Assembly: GCF_902497555.1 (NCBI RefSeq)
Contig: NZ_CABVGP010000002.1
Span: forward strand, 2,926,501 to 2,990,500
DNA length: 64,000 bases
Reading direction: 5' to 3'
Source: Amycolatopsis camponoti
GTDB taxonomy: Bacteria; Actinomycetota; Actinomycetes; Mycobacteriales; Pseudonocardiaceae
The number at the start of each line of letters is the position of its first letter. The stretch's first letter is position 1. Positions 26,003-33,291 of the stretch are shown in pieces. Below the pieces are notes generated by a model that did no database searches, had not been told where the DNA came from, and worked only from the letters and a program-made list of their open reading frames with translations. The position numbers were made by a program, and so were the translations under genes.

Positions 26003-27477
26003 GCCGCCGCACCCTCCCCGGTACCGCCGGGCAGGAGACCGGAGTCCTTGATCGAGGTGGCCAGCAGCCCGTCGATCAGGCCCAGCGGCTCGGTCCAGTC
26101 GTACTGGTTGAACTGGGTGTTGATCCGGAGGAACAGGGGATCGCCCGCGTAGAACCGCTCGTAGAGCTCGTGCCGGCCACCGAAGGCGGACACCGCGAGA
26201 TCGGCGGCGACCTTGTAGATCGCGATGCGGTCCAGGCTGTTCGTGTCGGGACCGCGGTAGAACCGGGCGATGTCCTCGGCGATCGGCGAATCGAACGCGC
26301 TCACGTCGGCCGGCTGGTAGAGCAGGCCGCCGGCGAGGATCTGCTGCAGGATCTCGCGGACGCGCGGGTACCAGCGGTTCGCGGAGTTGCGCACCGCGTA
26401 CAGCGGCCGGACGTCGGGGAACAGGATGCCGTCGTCGTTGGGTCGCGCGCCGGCTTCGGCGGCGAGGACGGCGGCCCTGGTCAGCTCGATGTAGGTGGTG
26501 ATCTCCCCGAGCGCGTCGCGGACCTGGGGGAACTGGTCGGTCTTGACGGTCTCGGTCGCCCGCTTGGCGATGCCCGCGACGAACTGGAGCTTGGCCAGCA
26601 GCCGGACCGAGGTCTGGACGCCGGTGAAGGCGTTGGAGTTGATCGCCCAGATGTTGTTGACCCGCTCGAAGTCCTGGTTGATGAAGACCCGTTCCCAGGG
26701 CACGAGCACGTCGTCGAACACGACCACGGCGTCCATCTCGTCGAACCGGCTGGAGAGCGGGTGGTCGAAACCGTTCCCGCCGCCGAACGGTTCGCGGCAG
26801 ATCAGCCGGACCCCCGGGGCGTCGGCCGGGATGGCGAACGCGATGGCGTACGGCTTCTCCTCGGCCCCGTACTTCCGGAGCGAGAACGGCCAGACGAGGA
26901 TCTCGTCGGAGTAGGGCGCGGCCGTGGCGAGCATCTTCGCGCCGCTCACGATGATGCCGTCCGGGGTTTCGCGCTTGACCCCGAGGTAGGTGAAGGGATC
27001 GGGCTGCTGCGACGGCGGCTTCGACCGGTCGACCGGAGGGTCCGCCAAGGCGTGGGACAGGAAGAGGTCGTTGTCCCGCACGTACTTGTAGTACGCGCGC
27101 ACCCGGTCGGCTCCTTCGCCGAAGAACTCGGCGTTGGCGTTCCACGCCACCAGCATCGCGCTGACGAAGTCCGTGCTGCGCCCCATCATGCCGAGGGTGG
27201 AGTCCGCCCACTGCTTGTGCATGACGCTGCGGAGCTCGAGGTCTTCGGCCGTGCGGGGCATCAGGAACTGCACGCCTGCCTTGCCGGCGCCGTCTTCGGG
27301 CGAGAAGAGCATGCTGTCGCTTTTGGACTGCAGGTCGTAGAGGCGGGCGATCTCGGCCGCGGCGCCGGACGTCGCCTTGTGCCCGGCCACGTCGGTGATC
27401 TTCTCGGCCCCGACCCACAGCTCGGGGCTGTGGGTGCGCAGCCGGTCGAGGTACGCGGCGCCGTTTCGTGCGGTCAT
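25999..27477 (-). CDS. FADH2-dependent aromatic monooxygenase, HpaB family
   Basis: The 492-residue protein matches the oxygenase component of 4-hydroxyphenylacetate 3-monooxygenase-type enzymes in length and motifs: DFVSAMLVAWNAN near the N-terminus, DPFTYLGVKRETPDGIIVSGAKMLAT, DDVLVPWERVFI and the C-terminal FAGDPLFLRINTQFNQYDW region. It hydroxylates a phenol ortho to the hydroxyl using reduced FAD. A matching flavin reductase is encoded at 35100-35651. The start ATG at 27477 follows AAAGGA and overlaps the hydrolase stop (TGATG). The substrate is not defined. Confidence 0.86.
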   Translation of the reverse strand: MTARNGAAYLDRLRTHSPELWVGAEKITDVAGHKATSGAAAEIARLYDLQSKSDSMLFSPEDGAGKAGVQFLMPRTAEDLELRSVMHKQWADSTLGMMGRSTDFVSAMLVAWNANAEFFGEGADRVRAYYKYVRDNDLFLSHALADPPVDRSKPPSQQPDPFTYLGVKRETPDGIIVSGAKMLATAAPYSDEILVWPFSLRKYGAEEKPYAIAFAIPADAPGVRLICREPFGGGNGFDHPLSSRFDEMDAVVVFDDVLVPWERVFINQDFERVNNIWAINSNAFTGVQTSVRLLAKLQFVAGIAKRATETVKTDQFPQVRDALGEITTYIELTRAAVLAAEAGARPNDDGILFPDVRPLYAVRNSANRWYPRVREILQQILAGGLLYQPADVSAFDSPIAEDIARFYRGPDTNSLDRIAIYKVAADLAVSAFGGRHELYERFYAGDPLFLRINTQFNQYDWTEPLGLIDGLLATSIKDSGLLPGGTGEGAAA

Positions 27478-28334
27478 CACTTTCCTTTCAAGAACCTGAT
27501 GTGGGTCTCGTTGAACTGGTCGGGCTTCTCCCACTGAGGCCAGTGGCCCGCGCCCTCGATGACTTCGAGGCGGCTTCCGGGGATCAGTTCCTCCAGCAGC
27601 GCGGCTTCTTCGACCGAAGCCGTCGGGTCGTGGTCGGTCCACAGCAGCAGGGTCGGCGCGACGATGCGGCCGCACCACTGCGACGACCAGACGTACGGCC
27701 GGCGGTGTTCCCAGTCCTGCACCGCGAGGATGTTGCGCATCGCGGTTTCGAACCCCGGCTGCGTGTAGATCCCCAGCCGCAGGTCGACGAGTTCGTCGGT
27801 GACGAGGCTCTTGTCGTGGAAGAGCCATTCGACCCGGGTGCGCACGCTCTGCCGGCTCGCCTCGCGGACCGCCTTCATGCTCGATTCCTTAAGCCCGGCC
27901 ATCACTTCCGGCTTGTTCGTGATGTTGCCCGGGGTGTTGAGCACCAGCCGCTCGACCCGGCCGGGGTGGTGCGCCGCGGTCCACGCCGCCACCCAGCCAC
28001 CGAGCGATTCACCGGAGAGGTGGGCCTTTTCGATGCCCAGCGCGTCCAGGACCGCGATCAGGTGGTCGCTGAGGTAATCGATCGTGTAAGGCCGGTCGGG
28101 CTTGGCCGAGTGCCCGTGCCCCGCCATGTCGTAGAGGACGATCCGGAATTCTTTCGCCAGGTCGCGGAGGTTGCGGGAATACGCCTCCAGGTGCCCGCCC
28201 GTGCCGTGCACCATGACCAGCGCCGGGCCGGTACCCGCTTCCACCACCCGGGTGGCGACGCCGGCCGCGTCCACGGTCCGCTGGCGCAGCTCGACGCCCG
28301 CCCAATCGCCCCAGATGCTTACGTGCTGCTCCAC
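27477..28334 (-). CDS. Alpha/beta hydrolase, meta-cleavage product hydrolase type
   Basis: The 285-residue protein is an alpha/beta-fold hydrolase with the nucleophile in GESLGGW, the acid in WTDHDPTAS and the histidine in GAGHWPQWE; the oxyanion strand is VMVHGTGGH. Size and sequence style fit MhpC/BphD-like C-C hydrolases that split the ring-opened product into a dienoate and an acid. The GTG at 28334 follows AAAGGAAC. It is the first gene of the leftward operon, 39 bp from an operator that overlaps a TAGTAT -10 on the same strand. Confidence 0.83.
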   Translation of the reverse strand: MEQHVSIWGDWAGVELRQRTVDAAGVATRVVEAGTGPALVMVHGTGGHLEAYSRNLRDLAKEFRIVLYDMAGHGHSAKPDRPYTIDYLSDHLIAVLDALGIEKAHLSGESLGGWVAAWTAAHHPGRVERLVLNTPGNITNKPEVMAGLKESSMKAVREASRQSVRTRVEWLFHDKSLVTDELVDLRLGIYTQPGFETAMRNILAVQDWEHRRPYVWSSQWCGRIVAPTLLLWTDHDPTASVEEAALLEELIPGSRLEVIEGAGHWPQWEKPDQFNETHIRFLKGK

Positions 28335-28372
28335 AGCGTTCCTTTCCTGTCGCGACGTTCCGCCATGGTGGC

Positions 28373-28390
28373 ATACTAGAATCTCAGAGG
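28373..28390. promoter_or_regulatory. Operator site 2, upstream of the hydrolase operon
   Basis: ATACTAGAATCTCAGAGG shares the CTAGAATCT core with sites at 21501, 29175 (reverse) and 29816. On the reverse strand it provides TAGTAT as a -10, with no clear -35 at 16-17 bp. It lies 39 bp upstream of the first gene of the leftward catabolic operon. Confidence 0.65.
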
Positions 28391-28429
28391 CAACCCGCGT
28401 TGGCGTGAAGGTGCGATCGGGCGAGGGTG

Positions 28430-28472
28430 AAAAAGAAAAAACGGGTGTCATGGCCGCAGCCGTGACACCCGT
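28430..28472 (-). terminator. Rho-independent terminator of gntR
   Basis: ACGGGTGTCA at 28441-28450 pairs with TGACACCCGT at 28463-28472, and an inner GGC/GCC with one T-G pair extends the stem to 14 bp. On the reverse strand the stem is followed directly by TTTTTTCTTTTT (28441-28430), a classic U-run that is rare in this GC-rich sequence. It ends the gntR transcript before the hydrolase operon promoter. Confidence 0.9.
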
Positions 28473-28486
28473 TCGGGTAGGGGTGG

Positions 28487-29122
28487 CTACACCTCGACGA
28501 ACTTCCAGAATCGCGAAACGTGCTCCTCCATGAGCTTGCCGGCGCGTTCCGCGTCCCGCTGCTCGATCGCTTCCGCGATCTCGGTGTGCTCGCTCTGCGC
28601 CTGCGTCAGGTCCGTGCTCAGCCGGTTCTTCTGGAGGTAGAAGTCGTTGAGGTCCCAGGTGTCCATCGCCAGGTCGGCCAGGCGCTGGTTGCCGCTCGCG
28701 GCCAGTACGGCGGAGTGGAAGTCGCGGTTGGCTCCGGCGAACGCGGGTGCGTCGTTCCGCTTGGCCGGGCCGGTGCCGCGCACCAGCATGTCGTCGATCT
28801 CGGCCAGCTGGGCGTCGGTGGCGGTGAGCGCGGCGAGCCGGGCTCCCGCTCCCTCGAGGATGCCCGCCACCGCGAAGTGGTCGCGCACCTTGCGTTCGTC
28901 CGGGATCGCCACCTGGCATCCGACCTGCGGAATGACCGAGATGAACCCGGCGGCGGCCAGGCGCATCACCGCGTCCATCACCGGCCTGCGGCTCACGCCG
29001 AACTCCGTCGCGAGGTCGTAGGTGCTGAGGATTTCGCCGAACTGGTGCCGGCCCTCGAGCAGCTGGGTGAGGAGTGCTTGGTAGATCTGGTCCGTTTTGG
29101 TGACTGACGCGATCATGGGCAT
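28487..29122 (-). CDS. GntR-family (FCD) transcriptional regulator of the catabolic regulon
   Basis: The 211-residue protein has an N-terminal winged helix-turn-helix (about residues 8-70, with LSTYDLATEFGVSRRPVMDAVMRLAAAGFI) and an FCD ligand-binding domain (about 80-205, with ILEGAGARLAA, DFHSAVLAASGN and EHTEIAEAIEQRDAERA). It is flanked by the two main catabolic operons and has an operator 53 bp upstream of its own start, so it probably represses or activates the regulon and itself in response to a pathway intermediate. The start at 29122 has another in-frame ATG two codons later. Confidence 0.87.
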   Translation of the reverse strand: MPMIASVTKTDQIYQALLTQLLEGRHQFGEILSTYDLATEFGVSRRPVMDAVMRLAAAGFISVIPQVGCQVAIPDERKVRDHFAVAGILEGAGARLAALTATDAQLAEIDDMLVRGTGPAKRNDAPAFAGANRDFHSAVLAASGNQRLADLAMDTWDLNDFYLQKNRLSTDLTQAQSEHTEIAEAIEQRDAERAGKLMEEHVSRFWKFVEV

Positions 29123-29174
29123 GGACTATCCGGCCCTTCGGTGCGGGAAGGTCGGTGCTGGCGTACTGTCGATC

Positions 29175-29192
29175 ACGCCGAGATTCTAGCGT
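29175..29192. promoter_or_regulatory. Operator site 3, upstream of gntR
   Basis: On the reverse strand the sequence is ACGCTAGAATCTCGGCGT, sharing the CTAGAATCT core with the other three sites. It includes TAGAAT as a possible -10 for gntR, without a good -35, and lies 53 bp before the gntR start. This suggests autoregulation. Confidence 0.65.
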
Positions 29193-29290
29193 GTCAGTGG
29201 CACGCAGGGTGCGTTTACGCGGTAACCCGGGTGCGCGTGGCGCGCTCTTTGGGCCAGGTGGAGCAAGGCCGGCACCGCCTGGTGGCCGTG

Positions 29291-29324
29291 CCGAAGCCGG
29301 AGCGGACTTCCGCTCCGGCTTCGG
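29291..29324 (-). terminator. Hairpin terminator after the SCP2-like gene
   Basis: CCGAAGCCGGAGCGGA at 29291-29306 pairs with its exact complement at 29309-29324, leaving a very tight loop. It follows the SCP2-like gene on the reverse strand and isolates it from gntR. The rest of the 231-bp gap between these genes holds operator site 3 and no other visible feature. Confidence 0.8.
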
Positions 29325-29353
29325 GCGGGCCGGGCTGCCGACCACGGCGTCGG

Positions 29354-29752
29354 TCAGTCCACCGACCAGTCGGTGTCGTCGATCTGGCCGAACATCTTCA
29401 TAGCGGCTTCGAGGCCGGGCAGGTTGGCCAGCGCCACCGACATGGAACCGCGGAACTTGACCTTCCGGGTGACCATCGCCTTGGCGGCGGGCAGTTCGCC
29501 TTCGCCGAGGCGCTGCCAGGTCTCCACCTTGGCGGTCAGCAGGAAGTCCGGCTTCACGCCTTCGGCCGGGGCTCCGGCGCGCACGACCTCGCCGGAGTCG
29601 ACCTCGATCTGGCCCGCGCGGCTCTCGTCCTCCGCGAGCCGGTATTCGACGACCATGCTCAGCTTCTTGAGGCCCTCGCGCGTCGCCTCCGTGGTGTTCC
29701 AGAGCTCGGCGTAGGACTTCATCCACTCCGGCGACAGGACGGGTGTTCCCAT
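29354..29752 (-). CDS. SCP2-like sterol/lipid-binding domain protein
   Basis: The 132-residue protein looks like a single SCP2-type lipid-binding domain: a strand-rich first half (LSMVVEYRLAEDE, GQIEVDSGEVV), DFLLTAKVETWQRLGEGEL, and VTRKVKFRGSMSVALANLPGLEAAMKMF near the end. Such domains bind hydrophobic ligands. It is divergent from the Rieske dioxygenase operon across operator site 4 and so probably co-regulated. A role in holding or delivering a hydrophobic aromatic or acyl-CoA substrate is inferred. Confidence 0.72.
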   Translation of the reverse strand: MGTPVLSPEWMKSYAELWNTTEATREGLKKLSMVVEYRLAEDESRAGQIEVDSGEVVRAGAPAEGVKPDFLLTAKVETWQRLGEGELPAAKAMVTRKVKFRGSMSVALANLPGLEAAMKMFGQIDDTDWSVD

Positions 29753-29797
29753 GGTGCGCTCTCCTTCGGTTCGCCTCCGCGGCGGACGACTGGGGGT

Positions 29798-29842
29798 TTG
29801 ACAACGAGGCCAAAGATACTAGTATCTTAGAAACTCAGTCAA
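29798..29842. promoter_or_regulatory. Face-to-face divergent promoters sharing operator site 4
   Basis: Forward promoter: TTGACA at 29798-29803, 16 bp, TAGTAT at 29820-29825, a near-consensus housekeeping promoter for the Rieske operon. Reverse promoter: TTGACT (29842-29837), 15 bp, TAGTAT (29821-29816), toward the SCP2-like gene. The operator ATACTAGTATCTTAGAAA (29816-29833) covers both -10 elements, so one bound regulator could switch both transcripts. The centre GATACTAGTATC is a perfect 12-bp palindrome. Confidence 0.75.
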
Positions 29843-29897
29843 GCTCTTACCGCGGTCCTGAACCATTGCGGGCCCGCGCTTTCGGGAGGAGACAAAG

Positions 29898-29927
29898 ATG
29901 TCCGACGCCAAGGCGGTCACATGTTGA
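29898..29927 (+). other. Nine-residue leader ORF overlapping the dioxygenase start
   Basis: An ATG at 29898, 7 nt after GGGAGGAG, opens a frame encoding MSDAKAVTC that stops at TGA 29925-29927, inside the first codons of the dioxygenase (ATG 29921). The strongest ribosome-binding site of the operon therefore serves the leader, and the dioxygenase would be translated by coupled re-initiation. It is not in frame with the dioxygenase. Expression is inferred from sequence only. Confidence 0.45.
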
Positions 29928-31315
29928 GGGACGAACTCCGGCAGATCCTCGAGAAGGGTTTGCGCGATGTGGAGGCCGACTGGACGGTTCCGGCCGCGAT
30001 CATCAACGACCCCGAGATGCACGATGCCGAACGCGAGCGCGTATTCGGCAAGTCCTGGGTTTTCCTCGCCCACGAAAGCGAAATCCCGGAGCGCGGCGAC
30101 TACGTCGTCCGCTACATCTCGGAAGATCAATTCATCGTCTGCCGCGACGAGGACGGCGAGATCCGCGGTCACCTCAACAGCTGCCGCCACCGCGGTATGC
30201 AGGTGTGTCGCGCCGAAATGGGGAACACGTCGCACTTCCGGTGCCCGTACCACGGCTGGACCTACAACAACAAGGGCAGCCTGGTGGGCGTGCCGGCCGG
30301 GCGGGAGGCGTACGGCAACAAGCTGGACAAGTCCCTGTGGCAGCTGAAGCCGGTGCCGAAACTGGGCACCTACAAGGGCTTGATCTTCGGCTGCCTCGAT
30401 CCGGAGGCCCAATCGCTCGACGACTACCTCGGCGACATGAAGTTCTACCTCGACCTCGTGCTGGACCGCAGCGACGCCGGCCTGCAGGTCGTCGGCGCCC
30501 CGCAGCGCTGGGTCGTCGACGCCAACTGGAAGCTCGGCGCCGACAACTTCATCGGCGACGCCTACCACACGATGATGACGCACCGGTCCATGGTGGAGCT
30601 CGGGCTCGCCCCGCCGGACCCCAAGTTCGCGCTCTACGGCGAGCACGTGCACACCGAGAACGGCCACGGCCTCGGCATCATCGGCCCGCCGCCGGGCATC
30701 CCGCTGCCCGAGTTCCTCGGCATGCCGGAGAACATCGTCGAACAGCTGCAGCGCCGGCTTTCGCCGGAGCAGGTCGAGGTGTTCCGGCCGGTGGCGTTCA
30801 TCCACGGCACCGTGTTCCCGAACCTGTCCATCGGCAACTTCCTGATGTCGAAGGACCACGTCTCCCCGCCGACGTCCTTCCTGACGCTGCGGCTGTGGCA
30901 CCCGCTCGGCCCGGACAAGATGGAGATCATGTCCTTCTTCCTGGTCGAGAAGGAAGCACCGGACTGGTACAAGGAAGAGAGCTACCAGGCTTACGTGCGC
31001 ACGTTCGGCATCTCCGGTGCCTTCGAGCAGGACGACGCCGAGAACTGGCGCAGCATCACGCGGGTGCTGGGCGCCCAGTACGCCAAGACGATGGAGCTCA
31101 ACTACCAGATGGGCCGCGGCGTCTACGAGCCCGACCCCGACTGGCCCGGTCCCGGCAAGGCGTTCCCGATGGACTACGCCGAAGCCAACCAGCGCAACTT
31201 CATGGAGTACTGGATGCAGCTGATGGTCACCGACCCGCCGCCGCACACCGGTAACGGCAACGGCAAGGTGCCCGACGCCGCCGCGGCCGAAGCGCTCACG
31301 CGGGCGGAGGCGTAG
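29921..31315 (+). CDS. Rieske aromatic ring-hydroxylating dioxygenase, alpha subunit
   Basis: The 464-residue protein has an N-terminal Rieske domain with ligands C88, H90, C108 and H111 (CRH and CPYH motifs) and a catalytic domain with the non-heme iron ligands in DNFIGDAYHTMMTH (about residues 206-220) and the aspartate in DDAENW near residue 370. It belongs to the naphthalene/biphenyl-type alpha subunits and should insert both atoms of O2 to form a cis-dihydrodiol. A beta subunit and a diol dehydrogenase follow. No ferredoxin or reductase gene lies in this operon. The operon is driven by a near-consensus promoter overlapping operator site 4. Confidence 0.92.
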   Translation: MLRDELRQILEKGLRDVEADWTVPAAIINDPEMHDAERERVFGKSWVFLAHESEIPERGDYVVRYISEDQFIVCRDEDGEIRGHLNSCRHRGMQVCRAEMGNTSHFRCPYHGWTYNNKGSLVGVPAGREAYGNKLDKSLWQLKPVPKLGTYKGLIFGCLDPEAQSLDDYLGDMKFYLDLVLDRSDAGLQVVGAPQRWVVDANWKLGADNFIGDAYHTMMTHRSMVELGLAPPDPKFALYGEHVHTENGHGLGIIGPPPGIPLPEFLGMPENIVEQLQRRLSPEQVEVFRPVAFIHGTVFPNLSIGNFLMSKDHVSPPTSFLTLRLWHPLGPDKMEIMSFFLVEKEAPDWYKEESYQAYVRTFGISGAFEQDDAENWRSITRVLGAQYAKTMELNYQMGRGVYEPDPDWPGPGKAFPMDYAEANQRNFMEYWMQLMVTDPPPHTGNGNGKVPDAAAAEALTRAEA

Positions 31316-31320
31316 CGACC

Positions 31321-31839
31321 ATGACCACAGCAACGGAAATCACCGACGCCACCATCCGCGAAGTCACCGGCTGGCTCTTCACCGAAGCCGAGCTGCTCGA
31401 CGGCGGTAAGTACCGCGAGTGGCTGGAACTGGTGGCCGAGGACCTGTCCTACGTCGTGCCGCTGCGGGTCACGCGCGAGCGTGAGGCCGAGACGGACATC
31501 GTCGAGGGGATGACCCTGATGGACGACGACTGGGACTCGATGGAAATGCGGGTCCTGCGGCTGGAGACCGAATACGCGTGGGCGGAGGACCCGCCGTCGC
31601 GGTCGCGGCACTTCGTCACCAACATCCGGGTCGAGGCCGGCGAGGTGGAGAACGAGGTCACCGTCAAGTCGAACCTGCTGCTCTACCGCACCCGCGGTGA
31701 CGTCGCGACGTTCGACATCCTCTCCGGCGAGCGCCACGACGTGCTCCGCCGGGTGGCCGGCGGCTACCGGCTCGCCAAGCGGGTGGTCGTGCTCGACCAG
31801 ACCACCGTCATGACGCACAACCTCGCCCTGATCATGTGA
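31321..31839 (+). CDS. Ring-hydroxylating dioxygenase, beta subunit
   Basis: The 172-residue protein has the size and cone-fold pattern of dioxygenase beta subunits: an N-terminal helix with EAELLDGGKYREWLELVAEDLSYVVPLRVTR, and later SRHFVTNIRVEAGE and a C-terminal KRVVVLDQTTVMTHNLALIM. It is structural and helps to assemble the alpha3beta3 hexamer. The gene starts 5 bp after the alpha-subunit stop. Confidence 0.92.
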   Translation: MTTATEITDATIREVTGWLFTEAELLDGGKYREWLELVAEDLSYVVPLRVTREREAETDIVEGMTLMDDDWDSMEMRVLRLETEYAWAEDPPSRSRHFVTNIRVEAGEVENEVTVKSNLLLYRTRGDVATFDILSGERHDVLRRVAGGYRLAKRVVVLDQTTVMTHNLALIM

Positions 31840-31852
31840 CGGAGGCAGTTCG

Positions 31853-32125
31853 GTGACCATCATCCACAACGAAGGCCGGCACCCGATCATCCAGATCGCC
31901 AACGAGTTCACGGTGATCCAGGTCAGCTACACCAGCACCGGCCAGCGCGAACGCCTGCTCGTCAGCTCGCCACGGCTCGGGTTCCAGACCCTGCTCGACC
32001 CGCTGCAGCTGGAAAGCCTGACCTGGCAGGGCCCGGAAATGTATTCGAAGCTGCTCGACACCCCGTACGGCCCCGGCGCGGAGCTCAACGCGCGCCCGCT
32101 GTCGGCTCTGCTCGGAAAGGACTGA
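31853..32125 (+). CDS. Small protein of unknown function in the dioxygenase operon
   Basis: The 90-residue protein starts at a GTG with GGAGG upstream and lies between the beta-subunit and diol-dehydrogenase genes with gaps of 13 and 5 bp. It is mixed in composition, without membrane segments or cysteines: early strands (HPIIQIANEFTVIQVSY), then LLVSSPRLGFQTLLDPLQLESL and a C-terminal PGAELNARPLSALLG. I do not recognise a domain. Its position suggests an accessory protein for the dioxygenase or dehydrogenase. Confidence 0.7.
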   Translation: MTIIHNEGRHPIIQIANEFTVIQVSYTSTGQRERLLVSSPRLGFQTLLDPLQLESLTWQGPEMYSKLLDTPYGPGAELNARPLSALLGKD

Positions 32126-32130
32126 TTCCC

Positions 32131-32946
32131 ATGGGCTTCCTCGACGGGAAGGTCGCACTGGTCACCGGTGGGGGATCGGGTATCGGCCGGGCGGTGGTCG
32201 ATCTCTACGTGCGAGAGGGCGCGAAGGTCGGGATCCTCGAGATCTCGCCGGAAAAAGCGCGCGACCTGAAGGAAAAGCTGCCCCCGGACGCCGTGGTCGT
32301 CACGCAAGGCGACGCGACTTCCATGTGGGACAACGAACGTGCCGTCGCGGACGTGACGGCCGCGTTCGGCTCGCTGACCACGCTGGTCTGCGCGGTCGGG
32401 GTGTTCGACTACTTCACCGAGATCCCGCAGCTGCCGAAGGACAAGATCGGTGAGGCGTTCGACCAGCTCTTCGCCGTCAACGTCAAGAGCAACCTGCTGA
32501 CCGTGAAGGCGGCGCTGGACCAGCTGATCGAGAACCGGGGTCAGATCATCCTGACCATTTCCAACGCCGGGTTCTACCCCGGCGGCGGCGGTCCGCTCTA
32601 CGTGTCGTCGAAGTTCGCCGTCCGCGGTCTGGTGACCGAGCTGGCGTACGAGCTTTCGCCGCACGTGCGGGTCAACGGGGTGGCGCCCGGCGGCACGATC
32701 ACGGACCTGCGGGGGATTCCCGCGCTGGCCAACGAAGGTCAGTCGCTCAAGGACGTCCCGGACATCGAAGGCCTGATCAAGGGGATCAACCCGCTGGGCG
32801 TCGTCGCCCAGCCGGAAGACCACTCCTGGGCCTACGCGTTCCTCGCCGCGAAGGAACGCGCGCCCGCGGTCACCGGCACGATCATCCACAGCGATGGCGG
32901 GCTCGGCGTGCGCGGGATGACGCGCATGGCGGGGCTCGAACCCTGA
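32131..32946 (+). CDS. cis-dihydrodiol dehydrogenase (SDR)
   Basis: The 271-residue SDR has the cofactor motif VTGGGSGIGR, the catalytic serine in TISNAGFY and the YVSSK dyad, all intact. Overall style (VGVFDYFTEIPQLPKDKIGEAFDQLFAVNVKSNLL, and IIHSDGGLGVRGM at the end) is that of cis-dihydrodiol dehydrogenases of the BphB/HcaB/NahB group. It oxidises the Rieske product to a catechol with NAD+. A strong terminator follows its stop, before the rubredoxin gene. Confidence 0.9.
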   Translation: MGFLDGKVALVTGGGSGIGRAVVDLYVREGAKVGILEISPEKARDLKEKLPPDAVVVTQGDATSMWDNERAVADVTAAFGSLTTLVCAVGVFDYFTEIPQLPKDKIGEAFDQLFAVNVKSNLLTVKAALDQLIENRGQIILTISNAGFYPGGGGPLYVSSKFAVRGLVTELAYELSPHVRVNGVAPGGTITDLRGIPALANEGQSLKDVPDIEGLIKGINPLGVVAQPEDHSWAYAFLAAKERAPAVTGTIIHSDGGLGVRGMTRMAGLEP

Positions 32947-32967
32947 TCCGCCCGCCGCACCCAGCGA

Positions 32968-33030
32968 GGAGACGGCCTCGGAAACCCCGAGTTCCGGGGC
33001 CGTCTCCTTTTCCACCCTCGAAAGGAGACG
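32968..33030 (+). terminator. Terminator that may alternate with a structure hiding the rubredoxin ribosome-binding site
   Basis: GGAGACGGCC at 32968-32977 pairs with GGCCGTCTCC at 32998-33007, an inner CGGAA/TTCCG pair extends the stem, and TTTT follows at 33008-33011. The right arm's CGTCTCC (33001-33007) is also complementary to GGAGACG at 33024-33030, the ribosome-binding site of the rubredoxin gene. When read-through occurs, the same arm could therefore either be held in the terminator or mask that site. Only 22 bp remain between the hairpin's T-run and the rubredoxin start, too few for a separate promoter. Confidence 0.7.
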
Positions 33031-33033
33031 TCG

Positions 33034-33291
33034 ATGAAGACGTTGGTGGCCACCGAAGAAACCCAGGCCGATCCCGCCACCGCGCTGTGGATCTGTGACG
33101 TCTGCCAGGACGTGTACGACCCCCGCCTCGGCGACCCCGAAGGCGGGATCGAGCCCGGCACGGCGTTCGCCGACATCCCGGACGACTGGGTCTGCCCGGT
33201 GTGCGGGGCGCGCAAGAAGGAGTTCCGGATGCTCGCGGTGGGCGACGAGTACGACGTCGAGGACGACGCCTACGCGGGAGCGCAGGGGTGA
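33034..33291 (+). CDS. Rubredoxin
   Basis: The 85-residue protein carries a typical rubredoxin domain: two CxxC knuckles (CDVC near residue 21 and CPVC near residue 54), the intervening [14 protein letters not shown], and about 25 extra residues after the second knuckle with an acidic end. It binds one iron and carries single electrons. It lies downstream of the Rieske dioxygenase genes and overlaps the ETF-like gene (GTGA at 33288-33291), suggesting the two work as an electron-transfer pair. Confidence 0.92.
   Translation: MKTLVATEETQADPATALWICDVCQDVYDPRLGDPEGGIEPGTAFADIPDDWVCPVCGARKKEFRMLAVGDEYDVEDDAYAGAQG

Noticed and set aside
29165..29833. Insertion-sequence ends at the AT-richer repeated motifs
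   Set aside because: The repeated 18-bp sequences lie singly upstream of genes and overlap promoter elements; there is no transposase and no paired terminal repeats.
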